From Deltaproteobacteria bacterium (GTDB lineage: Bacteria > Myxococcota_A > Polyangia > Haliangiales > SHYZ01): a DNA stretch of 49,970 bases. Each line of letters starts with the position of its first letter. Positions within the stretch are counted from its first letter, which is position 1. Of this stretch, positions 33,785 through 45,445 are shown piece by piece. The notes beneath the pieces were generated by a model. That model made no database searches and was not told the DNA's origin. It saw only the letters and a program-made list of their open reading frames with translations. Both the position numbers and the translations under genes were made by a program. The stretch lies in NCBI GenBank assembly GCA_016210055.1, contig JACQUZ010000152.1, positions 1-49,970 on the forward strand. The letters are read 5' to 3'.

Positions 33785-36184
33785 ATGTCCAACCGACTGT
33801 TTCCCCTCGGGGTATCGCTGGCGAGCTTCTCCACTATTGCTCTCCAGCTCATGCTCACCCGCATCTACAGCGTGACCATGTACTACCACTTTGCCTTCAT
33901 GGTCATCTCGCTGGCTCTCCTTGGCCTCGCGATATCCGGGGTGGCCATCTACCTGTTTCCCGGCTTGCTTGCCACCTCCCAGCCGAGCCACCCCGGCCGG
34001 CCGGGCCCAGGAAGGACAGCAGGTGCGTTCATGTGGCTGTTCTCCCTCACCAGCCTGTGGGCGCTGCACGCCGCCGTGTCAAGCCCGATCAGTCTCAAGG
34101 GCTGGCAGGACAACATCGGAAAGCTCCTCGCGCTCTACTTTGCCGCCAGCCTCCCCTTCCTTTGTTCCGGATTCGCCATTTCCATCGCCATCGCCTCGGC
34201 CAAGGAAAAAATCGGCAAGATCTACGCGTTTGACCTGGTGGGAGCGGCGCTCGGATGCGTGTTCGTAATTCCTGCCTTGTCGCGCCTTGGTGGTCCTGGC
34301 GCCATCCTGTGCAACGCCGCAGTTGGGGCGGTCTCCGCAGTGCTCCTCACGCTTTCTGACCAAAACGGCAAGAAAGGGAAGGGGCTAATTCTTCCCGGCG
34401 TCGCCGCAGCAAGTGCCCTTGCACTCCTTTGCCTGGCGCTCCTCGAGCCATCCGCCCGCCGCTTTGGGATCGCCCGCAACCCAGACAAGTTCCTTGGAAA
34501 GCGGGAGGTTCTCCTCGAGAAGTGGAACGCGTTCTCACAGGTCACCGTGGCGCCTGCAGGGGACAAGGATCACCGCTGGATTTTCATCGACGCGGACGCG
34601 GCAACCCGCATGTGGTCGGGCGAGATCAAGGAGGCGGGATACCAGGCCACCCGACGCATCCCTGAAGTGCGGGTGGCGTCGCTCGTCTACTCCATTCGCA
34701 ACCAAGGAACCGCCCTGATTATCGGGCCTGGGGGAGGAACGGATGTCATTTCGGCCCTTTTCCACGGCGTTACGCGCGTGGTGGGGGTGGAAGTGAACCC
34801 CATCATCGTGCGCTCCATCATGGGGGAGCGATTTGCCGAGTACTCGGGGCAGCTCTACCGCGATCCCCGGGTGCACGTCGTCGTCGACGAAGGGAGGAGC
34901 TACATCCGTCGCTCGGGCGAGCTCTATGCCTCCATTCAAGCGACCCTCGTCGATACCTGGGCCGCGTCTTCCTCGGGGGCCTTCACGCTCTCGGAGAACA
35001 ACCTCTACACCGTCGAGGCCTTCCAGGAGTTCTTGGGCCACCTCGCGAAAGGCGGCATCCTCACCGTCACGCGCTGGTACGACGCGAGCTCGCCAAGGGA
35101 ATTCCTGCGCCTCTTGGCCCTTGGGAGGGCCGCCCTGGAGGCGCGGGGCGTGGCCCCGCATGACGTCGAAAGACACTTCGTCCTTGCGACCGACGGGGAA
35201 AGACGGGGCACCGTGCTCTTGAACCGGGATCCATTCACGCCGGAAGAAATCCAGGCGCTGGCCAAGAAAGCGAGCGAAGACAGGCTGCGCATCCTGTTTT
35301 CGCCCTACCAGCACAGCCCCGACGAAGATCAGTTCCTCGCCGCCTTCGTGCGCGCGCCGTCGGCGGCGACGTTCTTGGGCGAGCTACCCTATGACGCAAG
35401 CCCGACCACCGACGAGAAACCGTTCTTTTTCTACAACCTAAGGCCCCGCGACTTGGCGTCGCTCCCCACCAAGATCGGCCACCTGGAGCTCAACAACGTG
35501 GGCGTGGCGATCCTCCTTTTCCTTCTCGCCGTTTCCACGGCCATGACGGTGCTCTTCGTCCTCCTGCCGCTGTTCCTGTTCCGCAGGGACGCGCTCCAAG
35601 AAGAGCGGCGATCGAAGCTCCGCGTGCTCGCGTACTTCCTTTGCCTCGGTTTCGGCTACATCCTCGTCGAGATCGGCTTCATGCAGCAGTTCGTGCTGTT
35701 CTTGGGACACCCCATCTACGCCCTTGCGGTCGTCTTGGCGACGCTTCTCCTTGCGTCCGGCCTGGGGAGCGCCATCTCGGGCTGGGGCGCGCGGAAATAC
35801 GGCACGCGCGGCTACGTCACCCGCGCCGTGCTGGCCCTGGTGGTCGTGCTTCTCCTCTACGCCGTGTCCTTGCGGCCGCTCTTCCACGCGATGATGGGGC
35901 TGGTTCTTCCAGCCCGAATTGCCGTGGCGGCGGTCCTCGTGCTCATCCCGGGCCTGCTCATGGGCGCGCTCTTACCGAGCGGCGTGCGCACGGCAAATGC
36001 CCTAGGCGCTGACTTGGTCCCGTGGGCGTGGGGCTTGAACGGAGCCACGAGCGTCGTCGGCTCTATCTTGGCGGTAACCCTCTCCATGAACTTCGGCTTC
36101 ACCGTGGCGCTGGGAGCTGGAATCGCTGCCTACGCGATTGCCATGGTCTCGCTCCCCGACACGCCTTCACAACGCACTGCGTAA
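33785..36184 (+). CDS. Spermidine-synthase-like (SpeE-fold) multi-pass membrane protein
   Basis: 799 residues. An N-terminal membrane block of six or seven helices (1-225) precedes a Rossmann methyltransferase/aminopropyltransferase-like domain (about 290-540) with GPGGGTD (314-320), the acidic end of the second strand VVGVEVNP and VVVDEGRSYIRR. A C-terminal block of seven or so helices (about 565-790) follows. In true spermidine synthases the catalytic Asp-containing stretch after beta4 is DSxDP-like; here it is LVDTWAASSSGAFT, so polyamine synthesis is doubtful. Possibly a membrane enzyme using decarboxylated-SAM- or SAM-like cofactor. Start ATG at 33785 precedes the first helix; no strong ribosome site. 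Confidence 0.85.
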   Translation: MSNRLFPLGVSLASFSTIALQLMLTRIYSVTMYYHFAFMVISLALLGLAISGVAIYLFPGLLATSQPSHPGRPGPGRTAGAFMWLFSLTSLWALHAAVSSPISLKGWQDNIGKLLALYFAASLPFLCSGFAISIAIASAKEKIGKIYAFDLVGAALGCVFVIPALSRLGGPGAILCNAAVGAVSAVLLTLSDQNGKKGKGLILPGVAAASALALLCLALLEPSARRFGIARNPDKFLGKREVLLEKWNAFSQVTVAPAGDKDHRWIFIDADAATRMWSGEIKEAGYQATRRIPEVRVASLVYSIRNQGTALIIGPGGGTDVISALFHGVTRVVGVEVNPIIVRSIMGERFAEYSGQLYRDPRVHVVVDEGRSYIRRSGELYASIQATLVDTWAASSSGAFTLSENNLYTVEAFQEFLGHLAKGGILTVTRWYDASSPREFLRLLALGRAALEARGVAPHDVERHFVLATDGERRGTVLLNRDPFTPEEIQALAKKASEDRLRILFSPYQHSPDEDQFLAAFVRAPSAATFLGELPYDASPTTDEKPFFFYNLRPRDLASLPTKIGHLELNNVGVAILLFLLAVSTAMTVLFVLLPLFLFRRDALQEERRSKLRVLAYFLCLGFGYILVEIGFMQQFVLFLGHPIYALAVVLATLLLASGLGSAISGWGARKYGTRGYVTRAVLALVVVLLLYAVSLRPLFHAMMGLVLPARIAVAAVLVLIPGLLMGALLPSGVRTANALGADLVPWAWGLNGATSVVGSILAVTLSMNFGFTVALGAGIAAYAIAMVSLPDTPSQRTA

Positions 36185-36190
36185 CTTCCC

Positions 36191-36219
36191 TCGTCATCGG
36201 CATCCTATTTGGGTAAAGT
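36191..36219 (+). promoter_or_regulatory. Candidate promoter of the fadN-fadA pair
   Basis: TCGTCA (36191-36196) and TAAAGT (36214-36219) are separated by 17 bp and each match four of six consensus bases. The predicted start near 36226 gives a leader of about 24 bases with AAGGAG at 36238-36243 ahead of the ATG at 36250. Confidence 0.4.
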
Positions 36220-36249
36220 ACGCCTGCCACGACGCCAAGGAGCGCATTG

Positions 36250-38619
<2,370 letters not shown>

Positions 38620-38629
38620 GAGCACACAC

Positions 38630-39805
38630 ATGGCAGACGTGGTCATTACAGCCGCCGTACGAAGCGCCGTGGGCAGAGCCCTAAAGGGAGCTCTCGCCAA
38701 CACCCGTCCTGACGAGCTCGCCGGCCAGGTGATCCGGGCGGCGCTCGCCAAGGTCCCCGCCCTGAATCCAGCCGAGGTAGACGACGTGGTCCTCGGCTGC
38801 GCCATGCCCGAAGGGGAGCAGGGGCTCAACATCGCGCGCGTCGCGGCGCTTCTCGGAGGCCTTCCGATTGAAACGAGCGCCGTCACGGTCAATCGCTTCT
38901 GCTCCAGCGGCTTGCAGGCGATTGCCCAGGCAGCGGAGCGAATCGCGTTCGGCTCGGCGGACGTCATTGTCGCCGGCGGCGTCGAGTCGATGACGATGGT
39001 CCCCATGACGGGGAACAAGCTATCGGTGAGCCCCGAGGCGATGGACCGCCACCCCACGGCGTACACGCCCATGGGCCTGACCGCCGAGGCGGTGGCGCAG
39101 AAGTTCGGCATCACCCGTGAGATGCAAGACGCCCTCGCGGTGAAGAGCCACGCCAGGGCGGCCGCCGCGCAGCGGGAAGGCAAGTTCACCGAGATCGTCC
39201 CCGTTCAGGCGGTGCATTACGAAGTGAAGGACGGCAAAGCGGTCCGCGCCACGCGCACGTTCGATAAGGACGAGTTCGTCCGTCCTGACACCACGATGGA
39301 GTCGTTGGGCAAGCTTCGGCCCGCGTTCAGCGCCACCGGGACGGTCACGGCGGGGAATAGCTCACCACTCTCCGACGGGGCCGCCGCCGTGGTCGTCATG
39401 TCGCGCGCCAAGGCTGAGGCCTTGGGCATCAAGCCCTTGGCATATTTCCGCGCGTTCCAGGTGGCCGGCGTTCCGCCCGAAATCATGGGCATTGGACCGG
39501 TTCCCGCGGTGCAGAAGCTCCTCGCCAAGACGGGGCTCTCCATTGGGCAAATCGACCTCATCGAAATGAACGAGGCCTTTGCCAGCCAGGCGGCGTATTG
39601 CCAGCGGCAGCTCGAGATCCCAGATGAGAAGCTGAACGTGAATGGCGGCGCCATTGCCCTCGGCCACCCGCTGGGTTGCACGGGAGCCAAGCTCAGCGCC
39701 ACGCTCCTCGCGGAGCTGGCCCGTCGCAATGGCCGTTACGGCATTGTCACCATGTGCATTGGCGGTGGAATGGGTGCGGCGGGGCTATTCGAGCGGGCGG
39801 GGTAG
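38630..39805 (+). CDS. fadA: Acetyl-CoA acyltransferase (thiolase, FadA-like)
   Basis: 391-residue thiolase that would release acetyl-CoA from 3-ketoacyl-CoA at the end of each beta-oxidation round. The nucleophile is Cys91 in [10 protein letters not shown]; His346 lies in GHPLGCTGA and the second Cys (about 376) in CIGGGMG. All three catalytic residues are intact and the length is standard. AGGAG sits eight bases before the ATG, which starts 10 bp after fadN. A biosynthetic acetoacetyl-CoA role cannot be ruled out from sequence alone, but the partner gene favours degradation. Confidence 0.96.
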   Translation: MADVVITAAVRSAVGRALKGALANTRPDELAGQVIRAALAKVPALNPAEVDDVVLGCAMPEGEQGLNIARVAALLGGLPIETSAVTVNRFCSSGLQAIAQAAERIAFGSADVIVAGGVESMTMVPMTGNKLSVSPEAMDRHPTAYTPMGLTAEAVAQKFGITREMQDALAVKSHARAAAAQREGKFTEIVPVQAVHYEVKDGKAVRATRTFDKDEFVRPDTTMESLGKLRPAFSATGTVTAGNSSPLSDGAAAVVVMSRAKAEALGIKPLAYFRAFQVAGVPPEIMGIGPVPAVQKLLAKTGLSIGQIDLIEMNEAFASQAAYCQRQLEIPDEKLNVNGGAIALGHPLGCTGAKLSATLLAELARRNGRYGIVTMCIGGGMGAAGLFERAG

Positions 39806-40152
39806 AAGGGGGGTAAGCGTTCACGGGGGGTAGTTTTCCGGGCGCCAGCGAGGAGGAACAGCCGCGCGAAGCGCGGCCCGGCCGCGAGTGCAGCCGTGGA
39901 GGGGGTTACGGCGCCGACGAGCGCATAGTGCTCCGACTGCACCATCGGCAGGTCCTGGGCGCTCCGCGACCGTGTCATCGGGCGTGGGGAAGGAGGAGTT
40001 CCCACGGGCGGGGATTCGTCAAGAACCGGGACCTTGGCGAGGCGACCCTTGGCGGCGTCGTCGGTAGCGGTGACATCCTCGGGATCTCGGCCGGCGCTCG
40101 TCGGTGGGTCGCCAGGCCGGAAAGCTCCACCGTCGTGCCCGCGGTTGTTCAT
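39736..40152 (-). CDS. Doubtful small open frame after the molybdopterin oxidoreductase
   Basis: 138-codon frame that begins 5 bp after the oxidoreductase stop and runs 70 bp into the convergent thiolase gene. The product is Pro/Arg/Ala-rich without recognisable domain. Support is only the position and GGGG eight bases before the ATG. The 350-bp gap it fills otherwise holds a small hairpin, CCGCGC-GAA-GCGCGG (39862-39876), with no T-run. It could be noncoding 3' sequence. Confidence 0.3.
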   Translation of the reverse strand: MNNRGHDGGAFRPGDPPTSAGRDPEDVTATDDAAKGRLAKVPVLDESPPVGTPPSPRPMTRSRSAQDLPMVQSEHYALVGAVTPSTAALAAGPRFARLFLLAGARKTTPRERLPPFYPARSNSPAAPIPPPMHMVTMP

Positions 40153-40157
40153 GGACG

Positions 40158-42086
40158 TTACCCCAAGGGTACCAGGCGCACGCCTTCGTCATACAGGGCG
40201 CCCCCCTCGCCCGCGTCCGTCGTGCGAGCGCGGATCAGGCGATTGGCGCAGCGGCCTTGGGAAAGATGCCCTCCCTTGGGCACCACGACGACATCCCGCC
40301 GCTGGCGCGTGTCGTGATGAACGCGCACCACGATCCCCGATATCGCCGATTCCAGCCTCGCCAGGGCGCCGTCAGGGATTCCCGACGCGGCCTCGGGGTG
40401 CACCACCGCCGTGATGGGGTCGCGCTCCGGTTCCGACCACAGCGAGCACTGCGACCTAGCCGTGGATAGGGCCAATAGGCACAGGGGAAAGGCAGGATCC
40501 CGCGTTGCGGGCGCGGCCGGCGACGTCACGAGGTTCACCCGCCCTGATGGCGTGGCCACCTTGCCATCCGCAAAAAGGACGCGAGGGGGAATCGGGTTCC
40601 GCGTGGACGCCTTTTCAAGGACATCGAGGGTTACCCCTCGCTCTACCACCTCTGGCTTGATCATGCGACGCTTCCAGGAGCGGGCATCACCGGCGAGCGC
40701 TTCCCCTAACCCGACACGGGCTGCGAGGGCCTGCATGATTTCAAGGTCGCTTTTCACGCCAGGCGGAGGCGGGACCACGGGCTGTGCGACGCCGATCGTG
40801 TGGTGCCCGTACGAGCCGAGGAGATCATCGGCTTCGAGCAAGGTCGTGGTCGGCAGGATCAGGTGGGCGGTCCGTGCCGTGTCGGTGAGGAACGAGTCGC
40901 ACACCACCACGAACTCGCGGGTGCGCAGGGCCTCGGCCGTGGTGTCGGACTCGGGAAGCATGGTGACCGGATTTCCTGCGGTCACCCAGACCATGCGGAT
41001 CGGTGGGTCGCATGGGGCCATGACCTCGCGCCCGAAAAACGGTTCGAGCACGGTGCGTGGAGCCACCGCTTTCCCCTTGATGAACGAGGTGTCGAACGCC
41101 CCTCGGCGCTTGTAATAGAAGGAAACGCCGCCCCCCGGGTTCCCGAGGTTACCGCTCACCGCCGACAGGGCATCGAGGGCGCGCACGATTCCCGAGCCAT
41201 TTGCCCGCCTTCCCATTCCCCAACCGACAAGGATGGCAGTAGGGCCGTCACCCAGGCGCTCGGCCAAGGCGGCCGCGCATGCTGGGGGCACGTCCGCCTC
41301 TTCGCACCATTCCTCAATGGGCTTCGCCCTGACCATTTTCCAGAACGCGTCCACGTTGTCGCAGGTCTCGGCCGCCCTCGGATCCACGAGGCCACGCTCG
41401 AAGAGGACTTGCGCAATCGCCATCGCGAGCGCGAAATCCCCGCCAGGCCGCGGCTGAATGAACTTCTCGCACAGGCTCGCCGTGCGGTGATAGGCGGGGT
41501 CAATGAGCACGAGCCTAGCCCCTCGGGCCCGCGCCTCCTTGAGGATCGGCACCAGGTGAGGGCTCGAGACGAAGGCGTTCTTGCCCCAGAGGAGAATGTT
41601 CTTGGAGTTCAGGAGGTCGAAGACGTCGTGGCTGTCCACTTCACCGAAATCGGCGAGCTGCGCCGCGTCTCCGGCGCCGGAGCAGATATCACCCCGTTTC
41701 ACCGTCACGGGCCCGAAGAGCTCAAAGAAGTAATCGCAGAGGTGCTTGAGCAGGCCGAGCGATCCGCCGCTGCGGTAATGGAAAATCGCCTCGGGGCCAG
41801 ACTCGCGCCGAATCGTCACCAGCTTCTCGGCTGCCAGGTCGAGTGCTTGATCCCACCCTATCGGACGGAACTCCCCTGCACCCACGCGAAGAAGCGGCGT
41901 CGTGATTCGCTCGGGGGAGTACTGGAGCGAGAGGAAATGGCCGGTGCGCCAGCAGAGAAACCCTCGGGTCATGGGATGATCGGGATCGCCGGTGAGCCTC
42001 GTTATGCGGCCGTCCTCGACGAAGGCCACGATGCCGCAGGCATCCGGGCAGTCTCGGTTGCACAAGGTCCTTCGCTGTTCAAGCAT
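40158..42086 (-). CDS. Molybdopterin-dependent oxidoreductase (DMSO-reductase family)
   Basis: 642-residue catalytic subunit that should bind bis-molybdopterin guanine dinucleotide and one 4Fe-4S cluster. The cluster cysteines are Cys9, Cys13, Cys17 and Cys45 (CNRDCPDAC ... GFLCWR). Later segments such as VGWGMGRRANGSGIVRALDA, VWVTAGNPVTMLP and DTARTAHLILPTTTLLEADD are characteristic of the family. No Tat signal is present and no electron-transfer or anchor subunit is encoded nearby, so it is probably cytoplasmic. Substrate (for example formate, nitrate or a thiosulfate/polysulfide type) cannot be assigned. ATG has no clear ribosome site. Confidence 0.93.
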   Translation of the reverse strand: MLEQRRTLCNRDCPDACGIVAFVEDGRITRLTGDPDHPMTRGFLCWRTGHFLSLQYSPERITTPLLRVGAGEFRPIGWDQALDLAAEKLVTIRRESGPEAIFHYRSGGSLGLLKHLCDYFFELFGPVTVKRGDICSGAGDAAQLADFGEVDSHDVFDLLNSKNILLWGKNAFVSSPHLVPILKEARARGARLVLIDPAYHRTASLCEKFIQPRPGGDFALAMAIAQVLFERGLVDPRAAETCDNVDAFWKMVRAKPIEEWCEEADVPPACAAALAERLGDGPTAILVGWGMGRRANGSGIVRALDALSAVSGNLGNPGGGVSFYYKRRGAFDTSFIKGKAVAPRTVLEPFFGREVMAPCDPPIRMVWVTAGNPVTMLPESDTTAEALRTREFVVVCDSFLTDTARTAHLILPTTTLLEADDLLGSYGHHTIGVAQPVVPPPPGVKSDLEIMQALAARVGLGEALAGDARSWKRRMIKPEVVERGVTLDVLEKASTRNPIPPRVLFADGKVATPSGRVNLVTSPAAPATRDPAFPLCLLALSTARSQCSLWSEPERDPITAVVHPEAASGIPDGALARLESAISGIVVRVHHDTRQRRDVVVVPKGGHLSQGRCANRLIRARTTDAGEGGALYDEGVRLVPLG

Positions 42087-42134
42087 CTATTTCGGCAAAA
42101 GCTAGCACAGAAGGACGCGCGTTGGTCTCGCGGC

Positions 42135-43967
42135 TCACAAGTACCCCTGCGCCTGCAGGGCGAATAGCTTCGCGTACCGGGCGCCAGCCGAGAGGAGCTC
42201 CTGATGGGTCCCGTTTTCTACGACCTGGCCGTGCTCGAGGACAACGATGCGATCCGCCATGCGCACCGTCGGAAATCGATGGGAAATGAGGATCGTGGTT
42301 CGCCCTCGCGACAAGCTGCGGAACCGCTCGAACACGGCGTGCTCGGCCTCCGCATCGAGGGCGGCCGTGGGCTCGTCGAGAACCAAGATGTCCGCTTCTT
42401 CCCGCATGAAGGCGCGCGAAAGGGCGATTTTCTGCCACTGACCACCAGAGAGCTCGGTCCCGTCCTTGAACCATCGCCCGAGCGGCGTCTCGATCCCCAT
42501 GGGCAGCTCCGAGATGAGCTCGGCTGCCCCCCCTCGATCCATGGCGTCCAAGATGCGCGGCTCGTCCTGGAGGTGCTCCACGCTACCCAGTCCCACGTTC
42601 TCCCGGAGCTTGAACTGGTACCGATTGAAATCCTGAAAGATCACTCCAATCCGACGGCGGAGCTCTTGTGGGTCCCACTCCACGAGGTCCCTGCCATCCA
42701 AGAGGATGCGCCCGCTCGTGGGTTCGTACAGGCGGGCGAGGAGCTTGACGAGCGTGGTCTTCCCTGCCCCATTTTTCCCGACGAGCGCGAGGCTTTGCCC
42801 CTTGGGGATGTGCAAGTCGACGCCTTGGAGCGCCCATTCCTTCGCGTCGGGGTATCGGAAGCCGATGTTTTCAAAACGGATCCCTTCTTCTGGCTTGGCT
42901 CGGGCCACGGCGATCGGTTCTCGCCGAGGCAAGGCCTTGGGCGTGGGAATCGCCAGGAAATGAAACAGGTTGGACATGTACAGGTTGTTCTCGTACATCC
43001 CGCCGACGGCCTCCAGGCACGCCTGGAATGCCTGCTGCCCTTGACGAAACGCCACGACGTACAGGGTGAGCTCACCCAGGGAAAGGCGCCCGCGGACGGC
43101 GGAAACCGCCATCACCAAGTAACAGGCATAGAACGCACCCGTGGCGAGCATGGACAAGAGGTAAGCCCACGTGGCGCGCTTGAGCGAGAGCTCTCGGTCC
43201 TCACGGAAAAACCCCTCGGCTACGTTGCGGTAGCGTGACAGGAGGAGTGGACCTATCCCGAAAAGCTTGACCTCCTTGACGTGACCGTCGTTGGCCAGCA
43301 CGTATTCCAGGTAGTTCAGCCTCCGCATGTCTGGGGAGCGCCAGTTGCGCAAGCGGAAAGCCGCATTGGAGTAGCGCATCTCGGCGAGCGTGGCCGGTAT
43401 CGAGGCCAGGATGAGCCCGAGCACGGCGACCCCGCTGTAACTCAAGAGGAGCGCCATGTAACCTGCTAGGGTCAGCGCGTTCTGCACCATTCGGAAAGTC
43501 TCTGTCACGACCTGCACCGGGCGAGATGAAGCTTCGCGACGCGCGCGGGTGAGCTGGTCGTAGAACTCCGGGTCCTCGAAGTGGCGTAGCTCCAACTCCT
43601 GCGCCTTCTCCAGGACCATCACGTTGACGTCAATCGCCAGGCGCGCCCCGAGAAGCGCGCGGGCGAGCGAGAGCCCACGTTGCGAAAACACGTGCCCTAA
43701 GACCAACACGAGCTCGATGAGCGCCCAGCGGATGCAGTCCGATTCGGCGCCCGCCACGACGGCGTCGACGATTTCCTTGCCGGCGTGCGCGACGGCGATG
43801 GGCAGGCATGCCGAGGCGATGGTGAGGAGCCCGAGCATCGCCGTCGTGCGCCGCGAGGACCTCCACACCAGCCGAAGGGTGCGGGGCGCATGTAAGAAAC
43901 TCTGCTTGAGCGTCGCTAGTGTGGGCTCCTGCACGGCAGGGCCCGCCTGACTCATCCCATGCGGCAC
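42135..43967 (-). CDS. ABC exporter, fused permease and ATPase
   Basis: 610-residue half-transporter, which should work as a homodimer. The membrane domain (about 35-335) has six helices. The nucleotide-binding domain has Walker A GKNGAGKTT (near 390), signature ELSGGQWQK, Walker B ILVLDEPTAALD and the H-loop His in ISHRFPTVRMADR. The NHLM/lantibiotic-like ABC type is compatible, but no leader-peptide substrate or peptidase domain is encoded. The start may be GTG 43967 or the ATG at 43955; neither has a convincing ribosome site. It is 48 bp upstream of the oxidoreductase gene on the same strand. Confidence 0.94.
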   Translation of the reverse strand: MPHGMSQAGPAVQEPTLATLKQSFLHAPRTLRLVWRSSRRTTAMLGLLTIASACLPIAVAHAGKEIVDAVVAGAESDCIRWALIELVLVLGHVFSQRGLSLARALLGARLAIDVNVMVLEKAQELELRHFEDPEFYDQLTRARREASSRPVQVVTETFRMVQNALTLAGYMALLLSYSGVAVLGLILASIPATLAEMRYSNAAFRLRNWRSPDMRRLNYLEYVLANDGHVKEVKLFGIGPLLLSRYRNVAEGFFREDRELSLKRATWAYLLSMLATGAFYACYLVMAVSAVRGRLSLGELTLYVVAFRQGQQAFQACLEAVGGMYENNLYMSNLFHFLAIPTPKALPRREPIAVARAKPEEGIRFENIGFRYPDAKEWALQGVDLHIPKGQSLALVGKNGAGKTTLVKLLARLYEPTSGRILLDGRDLVEWDPQELRRRIGVIFQDFNRYQFKLRENVGLGSVEHLQDEPRILDAMDRGGAAELISELPMGIETPLGRWFKDGTELSGGQWQKIALSRAFMREEADILVLDEPTAALDAEAEHAVFERFRSLSRGRTTILISHRFPTVRMADRIVVLEHGQVVENGTHQELLSAGARYAKLFALQAQGYL

Positions 43968-44033
43968 GGCGAAATGGTAGCGCGTCCCCTACCGGAGCGC
44001 ACACCCTCGCTCCTGGAAAAACGGTCAGCGAAG

Positions 44034-45413
44034 ATGTGCCAATTTCCTGACGCTATACTTGCTCTCGTGACCGTATCCCCGTCATCTGTCGCCACGTATC
44101 AAATTTACCTGGCCCTCCCTCGTTCCGTGGAGAGTCGCACCGTCGAGAGTCTCCTCGAGACACTCCGCAAGGAGCTCGCGGGCGCGATCGATCCACCGGT
44201 GACGCTGCACCCGCACGCCGAGGCGAAGGCCGTGCTCCTCGGCATTCGGCTTCGGGTGCCGCAGTCGACGAGGACACTTCCCTTGCTCCTTCGGGCCGCA
44301 GCGAAGGCACGCATCGGAGTGGTCGAGCCCACGTCGCTCTCGACGGATGAGCGGCGTCGGTTTTTCGACCGAGTCGCCGCCGGAACCGGAGCCCAGTTTC
44401 AGCGGCTCCCGTCGCTCGCCGACGTCGAGAGGGTTCTCGGGGGAAGCATCAGGACGCCGGCGCTGGCCATAAGAGCGGCCGCCCACGAGCTCCACGGAAT
44501 CGACATCCGATTCCACCTGGGAGACGCATGGCAGGTGGGAAGGCTCCGAGGAATGTCGCTCGAGGTCGTCGACGTCATCACCCACGTGTGTCCACGCCCT
44601 GGTGACGAGCTTGACCTCGTGGCGACGATCGGACCCAAGCAGGTCCCAGTGCGCGTGTCGGTGCTTCGAGCCAGCGACGATATCGGCGATGGCACGGGCG
44701 GATTCGCGGCAGCAATCCTGAATGGGAAGGATCGGGCCCCAGAGATCGTCAAGGCCATGGCGAGGATGGGGATGACGCCTCCTTCGCCGCGACGATACGT
44801 GCGCTATCCCGTCAGGTGGCCGGTCTCACTTTGGCTTGGTGGGCAATGGGTCTCCGCGGCGGCCCTCGATGTCTCACGCCGGGGTCTTTTCATTTCGGCG
44901 GCCACTGCGTTTCCCATCGGAACACAGGTAGAAATGGGGCTCTGGGTTGATGACAGCGGGGCCGCCATCCGGTCTGGGGCGCGAGTCGCGCGGGTGATTA
45001 CGCCCGAGACAGCCCAGAGCCGCGGGCTCGCCCCAGGTTTCGGCGCTGAGCTGACCGTGATCCAACCAAGCGAAGATGTGCGGTTTCAAAAGTTCGTCGA
45101 GCGCGTGTCCAAGAGGGTGAAGAGTCGCATCGTCGTGGGTTCGGGGCACAAGCGTCTTGGGCCGATCATCACAGAGCTCGTTGGAGTCGGGTACCTGGCG
45201 AGCGGAGCGACCGACATGTCGTCGCTGTTGGCGAAGACCTCTTCCTGTCCCCCCGACCTGGTCGTCCTCGACCGCGAGCTTTACCAGCGAGACGCCCATG
45301 GCGCGAGCCTCGTCCTCGAGGCGCTCCGCACGCGAAATGTTCGGACCATGCACTTCGTCGATGACTCGCTCACGACGCTGCGGACGAGCGTCGACGCGGC
45401 GCTTCTGGCTTAG
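44034..45413 (+). CDS. PilZ-domain protein with receiver-like C-terminal region
   Basis: About 459 residues. The N-terminal 240 form an undescribed alpha/beta region containing another DUF-like PilZ-N unit (VVDVITHVCPRPGDELDLVAT). The canonical PilZ domain follows (about 252-345) with RRYVRYPV (RxxxR) and DVSRRG (D/NxSxxG), so it should bind cyclic di-GMP. Residues about 365-459 are receiver-like, with PPDLVVLDREL at the phosphoacceptor strand, but most acidic-pocket residues are not in place. The ATG at 44034 is chosen; GTG at 44067 is attractive because TATACT lies just before it. Confidence 0.82.
   Translation: MCQFPDAILALVTVSPSSVATYQIYLALPRSVESRTVESLLETLRKELAGAIDPPVTLHPHAEAKAVLLGIRLRVPQSTRTLPLLLRAAAKARIGVVEPTSLSTDERRRFFDRVAAGTGAQFQRLPSLADVERVLGGSIRTPALAIRAAAHELHGIDIRFHLGDAWQVGRLRGMSLEVVDVITHVCPRPGDELDLVATIGPKQVPVRVSVLRASDDIGDGTGGFAAAILNGKDRAPEIVKAMARMGMTPPSPRRYVRYPVRWPVSLWLGGQWVSAAALDVSRRGLFISAATAFPIGTQVEMGLWVDDSGAAIRSGARVARVITPETAQSRGLAPGFGAELTVIQPSEDVRFQKFVERVSKRVKSRIVVGSGHKRLGPIITELVGVGYLASGATDMSSLLAKTSSCPPDLVVLDRELYQRDAHGASLVLEALRTRNVRTMHFVDDSLTTLRTSVDAALLA
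44054..44059 (+). promoter_or_regulatory. TATACT -10-like box before an alternative start of the PilZ gene
   Basis: TATACT lies seven bases before the in-frame GTG at 44067, where a transcript would begin almost exactly at the codon (leaderless). No matching -35 is seen at 17 bp. Position is suggestive only. Confidence 0.3.
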
Positions 45414-45445
45414 AACTGGGTTCTCTCGCGCACGGGATCGACCGC

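Noticed and set aside
40800..42167. 455-codon frame antisense to the molybdopterin oxidoreductase
   Set aside because: The opposite strand encodes a full enzyme with cluster cysteines; the frame here shows no family signature.
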